Assembly (NCBI RefSeq): GCF_001418135.1 | Contig: NZ_LIPQ01000287.1 | Location: forward strand, 1 to 39,893 | Direction of reading: 5' to 3' | Length of the DNA: 39,893 nt | Source of the DNA: Streptomyces aureus | GTDB taxonomy: Bacteria > Actinomycetota > Actinomycetes > Streptomycetales > Streptomycetaceae | In this document: piece after piece, positions 17,044 to 24,995 of the stretch | Layout of the letters: every line of letters begins with the position of its first letter | Position numbering within the stretch: position 1 is the stretch's first letter | Position numbers and translations under genes: made by a program | Notes under the pieces: generated by a model | Told to the model about the DNA's origin: nothing | What the model saw: only the letters and a program-made list of their open reading frames with translations | The model's database searches: none

Positions 17044-17718
17044 ATGACACCACCGAACGCTCCGTCATCCGCTTCACCCGCCTCACCCCCCGTCCACCAT
17101 CCGCTGTTCGCCCGCTTCTACGCCCGGTTCAGCGTGTCCGCCGACACCAGGGGCGGGCTCGGCGAACTGCGGGCGGAACTGCTCGCCGGGCTGTCCGGCC
17201 GGGTGATCGAGATCGGGGCGGGCAACGGGCTGAACTTCGCGCACTACCCGGAGGGTGTCACCGAGGTGGTGGCGCTCGAACCGGAGTCCCGGCTCCGGCG
17301 GCTGGCCCAGGAGGCCGCGCTCCGGGCCCCGGTCCCGGTGACCGTGCTCCCGGACACCGCCGAGGCGCTGCCGCTGGAGGACGCCTCCTTCGACGCGGGG
17401 GTGGCCTCCCTCGTGCTGTGCACGGTACAGAACCTCCCGCAGGCTCTCGCCGAGCTGTACCGGGTACTGCGCCCCGGCGCCGAGCTGCGGTTCTTCGAGC
17501 ACGGCGTGGCCGACACGCCCGGCCTCGCACGCCTGCAGCGGGGTCTCGACCGGACGGTCTGGCCACTGCTCTTCGGCGGCTGCCACACCTCGCGCGCCCC
17601 GCTCGCGGCGATCGAGGCGGCAGGCTTCACCCTGGGCCCGTACCGCTCGTTCGACGTGCCGGAGAAGGGGCCGCGGCTGCCCTCCTCGCCCTGTGTCCTG
17701 GGCGCGGCCCGGCGGTGA
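17044..17718 (+). CDS. Class I SAM-dependent methyltransferase
   Basis: 224 residues. Motif I is VIEIGAGNGLNFAHYP, motif II VVALEPES, and a later acidic/hydrophobic strand is FDAGVASLVLCTVQNLPQALAELYRVLRPGAELRFFEHG, which matches the Methyltransf_11 (UbiE-like) group. The N-terminal 18 residues are Pro/Ser-rich and poorly conserved. The ATG at 17044 follows GAGGAGG right after the VOC stop. Substrate unknown. Confidence 0.88.
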   Translation: MTPPNAPSSASPASPPVHHPLFARFYARFSVSADTRGGLGELRAELLAGLSGRVIEIGAGNGLNFAHYPEGVTEVVALEPESRLRRLAQEAALRAPVPVTVLPDTAEALPLEDASFDAGVASLVLCTVQNLPQALAELYRVLRPGAELRFFEHGVADTPGLARLQRGLDRTVWPLLFGGCHTSRAPLAAIEAAGFTLGPYRSFDVPEKGPRLPSSPCVLGAARR

Positions 17719-17781
17719 GGGCGCCGTCCCGCAGACCGGAAATCCTGGCGACGGCCCGGCACGGCGTGATGGGATCCGGCC

Positions 17782-18207
17782 ATGATCGATCTGCGGATAC
17801 GTGCCGCCACCCCCGACGACGCCGAGACCGTGCTGGCCTTCTGGAAGGAGTCCGCCGAGGGGACCTCCGTCTCGGACGACGTGCACGGGGTGACCCGGCT
17901 CCTCGAACGCGACCCGGAGGCGCTCCTCCTGGCGGTCGCCGACGACCGGATCGTGGGATCCGTCATCGCCGGCTGGGACGGCTGGCGTGCCTCCCTCTAC
18001 CGCCTCGCGGTCCTGCCCTCGTATCGTCGCAGGGGCATCTCCACCGCGCTGCTGCGCACGGCCGAGGAACGGTTCCTCGCGCTCGGCGGACGGCGGGTGG
18101 ACGCCATGGTCCTGGAGGCGAACGAGACGGGACAGCGGCTGTGGACGGCGGCCGGGTACGGGCGTCAGGACCACTGGCGCCGCTGGGTGAAGCCGCTCAC
18201 CGACTGA
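17782..18207 (+). CDS. GNAT family N-acetyltransferase
   Basis: 141 residues. The acetyl-CoA-binding motif A is LAVLPSYRRRGISTALLRTAEERFLALGG, with RRRGIS as the Q/RxxGxG/A loop. Motif B follows as MVLEANETGQRLWTAAGYGRQ. Resembles small RimI-like enzymes. Acceptor unknown. ATG at 17782 with a weak GGGATCC site; 63 bases separate it from the methyltransferase gene, so operon membership is uncertain. Confidence 0.87.
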   Translation: MIDLRIRAATPDDAETVLAFWKESAEGTSVSDDVHGVTRLLERDPEALLLAVADDRIVGSVIAGWDGWRASLYRLAVLPSYRRRGISTALLRTAEERFLALGGRRVDAMVLEANETGQRLWTAAGYGRQDHWRRWVKPLTD

Positions 18208-18215
18208 GCGGTGCC

Positions 18216-18235
18216 GACCGGCCGCCGGACCGGTC
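18216..18235 (+). terminator. Weak hairpin terminator after the GNAT gene
   Basis: GACCGG / CCGGTC stem with an 8-base loop, followed by CTGTTTTGCC. Modest stem, so only a candidate. Confidence 0.4.
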
Positions 18236-18262
18236 ATCCCGCTGTTTTGCCGATCCTTTACC

Positions 18263-18433
18263 ATGGTCTCTCATCCGAACGACCGAACGACCGAAAGGTG
18301 TGAGCGTCCGCCCATGGGCGAGCCTCCCAGTAGTACCGATTTCCGTACTGCTCCCGAAAGCACCGGCGACGACAGCCGACATCGAGCATTCCCCCTCCCC
18401 CTGACTGATCATGGGACGGAGGTGAACCGATGA
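18263..18433 (+). CDS. Candidate 56-residue leader peptide translationally coupled to the first CorC gene
   Basis: A frame from ATG 18263 to TGA 18431-18433 ends in an ATGA overlap with the start codon of the CNNM/CorC gene and is in a different frame from it. An internal ATG at 18314 would give 39 residues. The peptide is hydrophilic, with Pro and acidic clusters (ERPPMGEPPSS, APESTGDDS, FPLPL). Inside lies a hairpin AGTAGTAC-N8-GTACTGCT (18329-18352). Proline/acid-rich leaders control Mg2+ transporter genes elsewhere (MgtL, intrinsic ribosome destabilisation), and CorC/CNNM proteins are Mg2+-linked, hence the idea of a sensing leader. There is no strong ribosome site, so it may be chance. 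A 34-codon frame from GTG 18300 is the rival. Confidence 0.4.
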   Translation: MVSHPNDRTTERCERPPMGEPPSSTDFRTAPESTGDDSRHRAFPLPLTDHGTEVNR

Positions 18434-19773
18434 CCGAAGTGCTTCTGCTCCTCCTGGCGCTCCTCCTCTCCGTCGCGTGCGGCGCGTTCGTCGCCGCCGA
18501 GTTCTCGCTGACGACCGTCGAGCGCCGTGAGCTCGAGGACGCCGCGGAGCGTGGCGAGCGCGGTGCGGCGGGAGCGCTCAAGGCCGTCAGGTCGCTGACC
18601 TTCCAGCTCTCCGGCGCCCAGCTGGGCATCACCGTCACCAACCTGGTCGTCGGCATGCTGGCCGAGCCGTCGATCTCCAAGCTGATCCGCGGCCCGCTCG
18701 AGGACCTCGGCCTCTCCGCCTCGGTCGCCTCGTCGCTGGCGCTGGTCCTGGGCACCGCCCTGTCGACCGTCGTCCTGATGGTCGTCGGCGAGCTGGTCCC
18801 CAAGAACTGGGCGATCTCCTCGCCCCTCGCGATGGCGAAGGTGGTCGGCACCCCGCAGCGGATCTTCACCGCCGCCTTCAAGCCGCTGATCAGCCACCTC
18901 AACAACACCGCGAACCGGATCCTGCGCCGTCTCGGCATGGAGCCGACCGAGGAACTGGCATCGGCGCGCTCCCCGCAGGAGCTGGTGGCGCTGGCCCGCC
19001 ACTCCGCGAAGGAGGGCGCCCTGGAGGCGGACACGGCCGAGCTGTTCGTCCGTACCCTCAACCTGGCGGAGCTCACCGCGGAGAACGTGATGACGCCCCG
19101 CGTGCAGGTCACCGCGCTCGACGTGCAGGCCACCGCCGAGGACGTCGCCAACGCGACCCGGGCGACCGGCCTCTCCCGTTTCCCCGTCTACCGGGGCAGC
19201 CTCGACGCGGTCGTCGGCATCGCGCACATCAAGGACGTCCTGGCCATACCGGCCGAGGAGCGGCGCCACCGCCGGATCGGCGAGCTGCTGCGCGAGCCGC
19301 TGCTCGTCCCCGAGACGCTGACCGTGGACCGGCTCCTCGACCGGCTGTCCGGGAAGCAGACGATGGCCGTCGTCATCGACGAGTACGGCGGCACCGCCGG
19401 GGTCGCGACCCTGGAGGACATCGTCGAGGAGGTCGTCGGCGAGGTCCGCGACGAGCACGACCCGCACGAGACGCCGGACCTGGCGCGGGCGGGTGACGAC
19501 GCGGACGGGCGTGAGCTCTGGTCCGCCGACGGCGCCGCCCGTACCGACCAGGTGGAGGTGATCGGCCTCCGGGTGCCGGACGGTCCGTACGAGACGCTCG
19601 CGGGCTTCGTCGCCCATGAGCTGGGCCGTATCCCTGCCGCCGGGGACAGCGTGGAGCTGGACGGCTGGCGGCTCGACGTCGCGGACGCCTCGGGCCGGCG
19701 CGCCGCGCGCGTACTGCTGCACGCGCCCGCGTCGCAGGCGCACCACGACGAGACCGGGGAGGCCGGCCGATGA
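18430..19773 (+). CDS. CNNM/CorC (HlyC) family membrane protein with CBS pair and C-terminal CorC domain
   Basis: 447 residues. Order: DUF21/CNNM membrane domain (about 1-190, with the signature AEFSLTTVERRELE and GELVPKNWAIS), a CBS-domain pair (about 205-340, ENVMTPRVQVTAL, SRFPVYRG, VVIDEYGGTAGVATLEDIVEEVVGEV), and a CorC_HlyC domain (about 365-435). CNNM proteins are linked to Mg2+ efflux, and the old name hemolysin is misleading. The GGAGGTGAACCG site before the ATG is strong. First gene of a pair, overlapping the second by ATGA, and itself overlapped at the 5' end by the leader frame. Confidence 0.92.
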   Translation: MTEVLLLLLALLLSVACGAFVAAEFSLTTVERRELEDAAERGERGAAGALKAVRSLTFQLSGAQLGITVTNLVVGMLAEPSISKLIRGPLEDLGLSASVASSLALVLGTALSTVVLMVVGELVPKNWAISSPLAMAKVVGTPQRIFTAAFKPLISHLNNTANRILRRLGMEPTEELASARSPQELVALARHSAKEGALEADTAELFVRTLNLAELTAENVMTPRVQVTALDVQATAEDVANATRATGLSRFPVYRGSLDAVVGIAHIKDVLAIPAEERRHRRIGELLREPLLVPETLTVDRLLDRLSGKQTMAVVIDEYGGTAGVATLEDIVEEVVGEVRDEHDPHETPDLARAGDDADGRELWSADGAARTDQVEVIGLRVPDGPYETLAGFVAHELGRIPAAGDSVELDGWRLDVADASGRRAARVLLHAPASQAHHDETGEAGR

Positions 19774-20789
19774 TCGCGATCCAGCTGTTGATCGGTCTGC
19801 TGACCCTGGTCGTCAACGCCTTCTTCGTCGGCGCCGAGTTCGCCCTGATCTCGGTGCGCCGCAGCCAGATCGAGCCGCTGGCCGAGGACGGGAACCGGCG
19901 GGCGCGCAGCGTCATCTGGGGCCTTGAGCACGTGTCCGCGCTGCTCGCCGCGGCGCAGCTCGGCATCACGCTCTGCACCCTGGTGCTGGGCATCGTCGCC
20001 GAGCCGGCCATCGCGCATCTGCTCGAACCGGTCTTCGACGCGGTGGGCGTGCCGCACGGCCTGGTCCACCCGATCTCGTTCGTGATCGCGTTGAGCGTGG
20101 CCACCTATCTGCACATGCTGCTGGGCGAGATGGTGCCGAAGAACATCGCGCTGGCGGAGCCGACGCGTACGGCGCTGCTGCTCGGCCCGCCGCTGGTGGC
20201 GCTGGCGCGGGCGCTGCGGCCGGTGATCTTCGCGATCAACGCCTTCGCCAACGCCCTGCTCAAGCTGTTGCGGGTGGAGGTCAAGGACGAGGTCGCGGCG
20301 ACGTTCTCGGACGACGAACTGGCCCGCATGGTCACCGACGCCGGTGACGCGGGGCTGCTCGACGACCGGGCCGCCGAGCGGCTGCACGACGCCCTGGAGC
20401 TGGGCCGCCGTCCCGTACGGGACGTCGTGATGCCGGCGGAGAAGGTCGTGTACGCGCGGGTCGGCACGACTCCGGGGGAGCTGGAGGCACTGTCGGCACG
20501 GACGAGCTACTCGCGCTTCCCGGTGGTCGACGAGGAGCGCAGGATCCTGGGCTACCTGCACGTCAAGGACGCCCTTGACGTCTCGCCGCGCGATGAGCCG
20601 TTCCCGGTGTCCGCGCTGCGGCCGATCGCCCGGGTCCGCGCGGCCACGCCGCTGGACGACGTGCTGACGGCGATGCGCCGCAGCCGGACCCATCTGGCGG
20701 CGGTGCTCGACGAGGACGGCAAGCCGGCCGGCCTCGTGACGATGGAGGACGTGCTGCGGGAGCTGGTGGGCCGCCCGGCGGCGCCGTAG
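19770..20789 (+). CDS. Second CNNM/CorC family membrane protein, lacking the C-terminal CorC domain
   Basis: 339 residues. Same N-terminal DUF21 fold (AEFALISVRRSQIEPLAEDG, LGEMVPKNIALAEP) and CBS pair (VRDVVMPAEKVVYARV, SRFPVVDEERRILGYLHVKDAL, HLAAVLDEDGKPAGLVTMEDVLRELVG), but it stops right after the second CBS motif, so the CorC_HlyC domain present in its partner is absent. Likely a heteromeric partner or paralogue from duplication. ATG at 19770 overlaps the stop of the previous gene by four bases. Confidence 0.92.
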   Translation: MIAIQLLIGLLTLVVNAFFVGAEFALISVRRSQIEPLAEDGNRRARSVIWGLEHVSALLAAAQLGITLCTLVLGIVAEPAIAHLLEPVFDAVGVPHGLVHPISFVIALSVATYLHMLLGEMVPKNIALAEPTRTALLLGPPLVALARALRPVIFAINAFANALLKLLRVEVKDEVAATFSDDELARMVTDAGDAGLLDDRAAERLHDALELGRRPVRDVVMPAEKVVYARVGTTPGELEALSARTSYSRFPVVDEERRILGYLHVKDALDVSPRDEPFPVSALRPIARVRAATPLDDVLTAMRRSRTHLAAVLDEDGKPAGLVTMEDVLRELVGRPAAP

Positions 20790-20805
20790 CACCCGCGTTC
20801 GAGGT

Positions 20806-20843
20806 CGGAGGGCCCCGGGAACTCGATTTCCCGGGGCCCTCCG
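20806..20843 (+). terminator. Strong hairpin terminator after the CorC pair
   Basis: A perfect 16-bp stem (CGGAGGGCCCCGGGAA and its complement) with loop CTCGAT. It sits 17 bases after the stop. Confidence 0.85.
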
Positions 20844-20894
20844 GCGTCCACAGTGCGGTGGTCTCCCCTTCCGGGCTCCGGCGGAGCGCCGCGC

Positions 20895-20920
20895 ATACCG
20901 CGCGGTATGATCTCTCCGCC
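20895..20920 (+). promoter_or_regulatory. Leaderless promoter with 14-bp palindrome ahead of the GDSL gene
   Basis: ATACCGCGCGGTAT (20895-20908) is a perfect palindrome overlapping the -10-like TATGAT (20906-20911). The ATG at 20921 lies nine bases downstream, so the mRNA probably starts at or next to it. The palindrome is a likely repressor site; no regulator gene adjoins. Confidence 0.6.
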
Positions 20921-21703
20921 ATGGAGATCAATGCCACGTACAACAGTTTCGTCGCCCTCGGCGACAGCTTCACCGAAGGCATGTCGGACCGGATGCCCGA
21001 CGGTTCCTACCGGGGCTGGGCCGACGTCCTCGCGGACCGGCTGGCCGCCCGCACCCCCGACTTCCGGTACGCCAACCTCGCCGTACGCGGCAAGCTCATC
21101 GGCCAGATCGTCGAGGAGCAGGTCGAGACGGCCGCCGCGATGAAGGCCGACGTCGTGACGCTCGTCGGCGGGCTCAACGACACCCTGCGGCCCAAGGTCG
21201 ACATGGGGCGGGTGCGCGGGCTGCTCACCGAGGCCGTCGAGCGGCTCGCCCCGTCCTGCGGGCAGCTGGTCCTGATGCGCAGCCCCGGCCGGAACGGGCC
21301 GGTCCTGGAGCGCTTCCGCCCCCGGATGGAGGAGCTGTTCGCGCACGTCGACGACCTGGCCGCCCGGCACGGGGCGCTGGTCGTCGACCTGTACAGCGCT
21401 CCCTCGCTCGCCGACCCCCGGCTGTGGGACGTGGACCGGCTCCACCTCACCGCCGGCGGGCACCGGCGGGTCGCCGAGGCCGTGTGGCAGGCGCTCGGTC
21501 TGGCGCCCGAGGAGGACTGGCGGACGCCGCTGCCCCCGACCCCCCTGCCGGGCTGGGCGAGCCGCCGCGCGGCGGACGCCCGTTTCGCCAGGGAGCACCT
21601 GGGACCGTGGATCGGGCGGCGCCTCACCGGCCGCTCGTCGGGCGACGGCCGCGCGCCCAAGCGCCCCGAGCTGCTGCCGTACGAGCCGTCGACGGAGCCG
21701 TAG
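20921..21703 (+). CDS. SGNH/GDSL family hydrolase
   Basis: 260 residues. Block I VALGDSFTEG carries the nucleophilic Ser, block II Gly lies in NLAVRGKLIGQ, block III is LVGGLNDTLRPK (GxND), and block V DVDRLHLTAGGHRRVAEAVW holds the Asp-x-x-His pair. All catalytic positions are present, so an active esterase or lipase is expected. No signal peptide, hence cytoplasmic. A basic, Pro-rich C-terminal tail of about 50 residues follows the fold. Start chosen at ATG 20921, which directly follows a leaderless-type promoter. Confidence 0.9.
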   Translation: MEINATYNSFVALGDSFTEGMSDRMPDGSYRGWADVLADRLAARTPDFRYANLAVRGKLIGQIVEEQVETAAAMKADVVTLVGGLNDTLRPKVDMGRVRGLLTEAVERLAPSCGQLVLMRSPGRNGPVLERFRPRMEELFAHVDDLAARHGALVVDLYSAPSLADPRLWDVDRLHLTAGGHRRVAEAVWQALGLAPEEDWRTPLPPTPLPGWASRRAADARFAREHLGPWIGRRLTGRSSGDGRAPKRPELLPYEPSTEP

Positions 21704-21795
21704 CCCCGGCGGGGCGGCGTACGGGAGCGGCCGTGAGCTGCGTCTCGTAGCAAACTCCAGCTCGGACCCTGGCGCTGGCCTGCAGAAATCGCCAG

Positions 21796-21809
21796 TAAAC
21801 TCTGTCCAC
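21796..21809 (+). promoter_or_regulatory. Probable leaderless promoter element of purB
   Basis: TAAACT (21796-21801) is a good -10 and ends eight bases before the GTG at 21810. No ribosome site is seen, which fits leaderless initiation. Confidence 0.5.
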
Positions 21810-23252
21810 GTGACTGCTGTGACTGCGAAGCCCCGCATCCCCAACGTTCTGGCCGGCCGCTACGCCTCCGCGGAGCTCGCCGTCCTCTGGTCCCCCGAGC
21901 AGAAGGTGAAGCTGGAGCGTCAGCTCTGGCTCGCCGTGCTGCGTGCGCAGAAGGACCTCGGGATCGAGGTTCCGGACGCCGCCCTCGCCGACTACGAGCG
22001 CGTGCTCGACCAGGTCGACCTCGGTTCCATCGCCGAGCGCGAGAAGGTCACCCGGCACGACGTGAAGGCCCGGATCGAGGAGTTCAACGCCCTCGCCGGC
22101 CACGAGCACGTCCACAAGGGCATGACCTCGCGCGACCTCACCGAGAACGTCGAGCAGCTGCAGATCCGGCTCTCCCTGGAGCTGATGCGCGACCGTACGG
22201 TCGCCGTCCTCGGCCGTCTCGGCAAGCTCTCCGCCGAGTACGCGGAGCTGGTCATGGCCGGCCGCTCGCACAACGTCGCCGCCCAGGCGACCACCCTCGG
22301 CAAGCGGTTCGCGACGGCGGCGGACGAGCTGCTCGTGGCGTACACCCGCCTGGAGGAGCTGCTCGGCCGCTACCCGCTGCGCGGCATCAAGGGCCCGGTC
22401 GGCACCGCCCAGGACATGCTGGACCTGCTCGGCGGCGACGCCGGCAAGCTGGCCGACCTGGAGCAGCGGATCGCCGGTCACCTCGGCTTCGCCAACGCCT
22501 TCACCTCCGTCGGCCAGGTCTACCCGCGCTCGCTCGACTACGACGTGGTCACCTCGCTGGTGCAGCTCGCCGCCGCCCCGTCGTCGATCGCCAAGACGAT
22601 CCGCCTGATGGCCGGCCACGAGCTGGTCACCGAGGGCTTCAAGCCCGGCCAGGTCGGCTCCTCGGCGATGCCGCACAAGATGAACACCCGCTCCTGCGAG
22701 CGCGTCAACGGTCTGATGGTCATCCTGCGCGGATACGCCTCGATGACCGGCGAGCTGGCGGGCGACCAGTGGAACGAGGGCGACGTCTCCTGCTCGGTGG
22801 TCCGCCGGGTCGCGCTGCCCGACGCGTTCTTCGCGCTCGACGGTCTTCTGGAGACCTTCCTCACCGTGCTCGACGAGTTCGGCGCCTTCCCGGCCGTCGT
22901 CGCCCGTGAGCTCGACCGCTACCTGCCCTTCCTGGCGACCACCAAGGTCCTCATGGGCGCGGTGCGCGCCGGCGTCGGCCGCGAGGTCGCCCACGAGGCC
23001 ATCAAGGAGAACGCCGTCGCCTCCGCCCTCGCCATGCGCGAGCAGGGCGCCGAGCGCAACGAGCTCCTCGACAAGCTGGCCGCGGACGAGCGCATCCCGC
23101 TGGACCGGGCGCAGCTCGACGAGCTGATGGCGGACAAGCTGTCCTTCACCGGCGCCGCCGCCGACCAGGTCGCTTCCGTGGTCTCCCGTATCGAGGAGAT
23201 CCTCAAGCAGCACCCGGAGGCCGCCGCCTACGCCCCTGGAGCGATCCTCTGA
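21810..23252 (+). CDS. purB: Adenylosuccinate lyase
   Basis: 480 residues, fumarase/aspartase superfamily. It cleaves SAICAR to AICAR and adenylosuccinate to AMP in purine synthesis. The family signature GSSAMPHKMNT (mobile catalytic-Ser loop) is intact, as are the TSRDLTENVE segment and the catalytic His in GRSHNVAAQATT. The long helical bundle is continuous with no frame disruption. The GTG at 21810 gives the N-terminus MTAVTAKPRIPNVLAGRYAS. The DNA glycosylase gene follows after 20 bases. Confidence 0.95.
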   Translation: MTAVTAKPRIPNVLAGRYASAELAVLWSPEQKVKLERQLWLAVLRAQKDLGIEVPDAALADYERVLDQVDLGSIAEREKVTRHDVKARIEEFNALAGHEHVHKGMTSRDLTENVEQLQIRLSLELMRDRTVAVLGRLGKLSAEYAELVMAGRSHNVAAQATTLGKRFATAADELLVAYTRLEELLGRYPLRGIKGPVGTAQDMLDLLGGDAGKLADLEQRIAGHLGFANAFTSVGQVYPRSLDYDVVTSLVQLAAAPSSIAKTIRLMAGHELVTEGFKPGQVGSSAMPHKMNTRSCERVNGLMVILRGYASMTGELAGDQWNEGDVSCSVVRRVALPDAFFALDGLLETFLTVLDEFGAFPAVVARELDRYLPFLATTKVLMGAVRAGVGREVAHEAIKENAVASALAMREQGAERNELLDKLAADERIPLDRAQLDELMADKLSFTGAAADQVASVVSRIEEILKQHPEAAAYAPGAIL

Positions 23253-23272
23253 CCGGGAGCCCCCGGTTCACC

Positions 23273-23812
23273 GTGGAGCAGCTGGAGGCCGCCCGCGACC
23301 GCGTCGTTCCCGACGTGGTGGCGGGCGGCCTCTCGGTGTTGTTCTGCGGGATCAACCCGGGTCTCATGACAGCGGCGACGGGCCACCACTTCGCCCGTCC
23401 CGGCAACCGGTTCTGGCCGGTACTCCACCTGTCCGGGTTCACCCCGAGACAGCTGCGGCCCGACGAGCAGGAGGAGCTCCTGACGTACGGCCTCGGGATC
23501 ACCAACGTCGTGCCACGGGCGACCGCGCGGGCCGACGAGCTGACCCGCGAGGAGTACCGGGAGGGCGGACGGGTCCTGTCCGGGAAGGTGGAGCGGCTCG
23601 CGCCCCGCTGGCTCGCGGTGGTCGGTGTCACCGCGTACCGCACGGCCTTCGGCGAGCCGAGGGCCGCCATCGGGCCCCAGGAGCGCATGATCGGATCCAC
23701 CCGGATCTGGGCGCTGCCCAACCCGAGCGGTCTCAACGCGCACTGGACGGCGGCGACGATGGCCGCGGAGTACGCCCGTCTCCGGGAGGCCGCCGAGGGG
23801 CCCGAGGTGTGA
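23273..23812 (+). CDS. mug: G/U mismatch-specific DNA glycosylase (Mug/TDG family)
   Basis: 179 residues. It aligns along its length with E. coli Mug: VLFCGINPGL (the Asn activates the water), HFARPGNRFWPVLHLSGFTPRQL, GITNVVPRATARADELT, and IGSTRIWALPNPSGLNAHW, the intercalation and clamp region. It removes U, and some damaged bases, from mismatches with G. The GTG at 23273 is used; no ATG lies upstream in frame after the purB stop. Co-oriented and close behind purB, likely co-transcribed. Confidence 0.92.
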   Translation: MEQLEAARDRVVPDVVAGGLSVLFCGINPGLMTAATGHHFARPGNRFWPVLHLSGFTPRQLRPDEQEELLTYGLGITNVVPRATARADELTREEYREGGRVLSGKVERLAPRWLAVVGVTAYRTAFGEPRAAIGPQERMIGSTRIWALPNPSGLNAHWTAATMAAEYARLREAAEGPEV

Positions 23813-23824
23813 GGAGGACCGCCC

Positions 23825-24355
23825 GTGGAGTGGGGTGACTACCGGCCGTTCCAGCCGCTGGAGGACGGGCCGATGGAGGACATGGCCCCGTTGGCCGCGC
23901 GCCGGGAGTACGACCACCGGATGGCGACCAAGGACGAACGGCTGGCGGTGCTCGCCGCCCTGGTCGGGGCGAACGGGCTGCGGCTCGGCACGGACGACGA
24001 GGCGCTCGACGCGCTGGAGGGCTGGTACCTCGCCGAGGTCGAGCCGGAGGCGGACGGGGCCACACGGCCGCGACCGCTGTGGATCGCGGTCGCGTACGAC
24101 CTGGGGCTCCACCTCGGCGACACGATCATCGCGCGGGCTCCGGGGCTCTCCTGGACCTTCTACCGGTCCCGGGCGGGAGCGCGGGACGTCGCGCACCAGC
24201 ACCCGGTGATCATGGGTTTCACCCAGCTCCGGAACAAGCGCTACAACGTCGACCCGTTCCCCTTCGCGGTCGGCACCGGCGGCAGCTCGCTCGGGGGCCG
24301 CGACGCGCGGGGCAGCTTCCGGAACTTCGTCGACTCGGCCGTCCAGTACGCCTGA
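23825..24355 (+). CDS. Conserved hypothetical protein
   Basis: 176 residues, family not recognised. GTG start at 23825 with GGAGGA eight bases upstream, directly after the glycosylase stop, which suggests the operon continues. The protein is soluble, without signal or membrane segments. A helical first half (REYDHRMATKDERLAVLAALVGANGL, DDEALDALEGWYLAEVEP) leads to a conserved-looking WIAVAYDLGLHLGDTIIARAPGLSWTFY and GFTQLRNKRYNVDPF. The second half resembles small proteins of phage-resistance or immunity neighbourhoods only loosely, so no function is claimed. Confidence 0.75.
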   Translation: MEWGDYRPFQPLEDGPMEDMAPLAARREYDHRMATKDERLAVLAALVGANGLRLGTDDEALDALEGWYLAEVEPEADGATRPRPLWIAVAYDLGLHLGDTIIARAPGLSWTFYRSRAGARDVAHQHPVIMGFTQLRNKRYNVDPFPFAVGTGGSSLGGRDARGSFRNFVDSAVQYA

Positions 24356-24365
24356 GCCCCGGGCG

Positions 24366-24776
24366 TCACACCGGCGGGTCGACCGTCGTGAGCACGGCGA
24401 GCAGCTGGAACGGCAGTTCCTTGTCCCACTGGGAGACGCCCAGTCCGATCCACCGTCCGTCGGCCCGCCACAGACGCAGGTTCGGGGTGTGGCAGCTGAG
24501 CGTGGACCAGGGCTCGGGTATCGACTCGCCCTCCATGCTCCGCTCCAGGACGGGCCCGAGGTCGAGCTTTCGGGGCTCGCCCCAGCGCGCGGTGAGCAGG
24601 GCGCCCAGCCCGTCCCGTTCCGCTTCGTACTGGTCCTCGACGATCGGGCGGCGCGTGCCGTCGTCCTCCCAGAAGTCCTCGCTGGTCGCGAGCTCCGCCA
24701 GGTGGTGGTCCGTGCCGTCGTCGAATCCCCGGGCCCTGAGTAAGTCGATCGCCGCCAGGTGGTCTGCCGTGGTCAT
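24366..24776 (-). CDS. Hypothetical protein
   Basis: 136 residues from the ATG at 24776 (GGAG two bases upstream, so possibly leaderless). Family not recognised. The start MTTADHLAAIDLLRARGFDDG, the middle FWEDDGTRRPIVEDQYEAERDGLGALLTARWGEP and the end WRADGRWIGLGVSQWDKELPFQLLAVL suggest a small alpha/beta protein of the kind found near SMI1/SUKH-type immunity proteins; this is only an impression. It is convergent with the preceding gene (ten bases between the stops). Confidence 0.7.
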   Translation of the reverse strand: MTTADHLAAIDLLRARGFDDGTDHHLAELATSEDFWEDDGTRRPIVEDQYEAERDGLGALLTARWGEPRKLDLGPVLERSMEGESIPEPWSTLSCHTPNLRLWRADGRWIGLGVSQWDKELPFQLLAVLTTVDPPV

Positions 24777-24782
24777 GGCTCC

Positions 24783-24805
24783 AGTAAAGCCCCCACCACT
24801 GACAG
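24783..24805 (-). promoter_or_regulatory. Degenerate RecA-NDp-like promoter upstream of 24366-24776
   Basis: On the minus strand CTGTCAGTG (24805-24797), eight bases, then TTTACT (24788-24783), six bases before the ATG. It resembles TTGTCRGTG-N8-TAnnnT but has a mismatch at the first base and at the second base of the -10. Confidence 0.35.
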
Positions 24806-24995
24806 TTGGCGCCGCGTCAGGAACCGCGGCGGACTGCGGGCCGGGCCCGCGGCCGTCGTGGAGCCGGCCGGGAGCCGGCGCCGGGCCCGTACCGGGCCGC
24901 GGGCGGATCCAAAGCGTCATGGGGGCGGCACTCGCCGCGACCGGGCCCATTGAGTACCATCCGCCGAAGAGGTGCACGAGCTGGGAGGACACACT

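Noticed and set aside
18300-18404. Alternative 34-codon leader frame from GTG 18300
   Set aside because: Ends 25 bases before the CorC start, so no stop/start overlap, and the purine-rich stretch is too close to the GTG. Kept only as a rival to the 56-codon frame.
18208-18429. M-box (Mg2+) riboswitch before the CorC pair
   Set aside because: The conserved M-box blocks (for example CCAATGGGTCAACAG-like) are not present.
22906-23127. Short frames inside purB on both strands
   Set aside because: Ser/Arg/Pro-rich shadows of a conserved enzyme.
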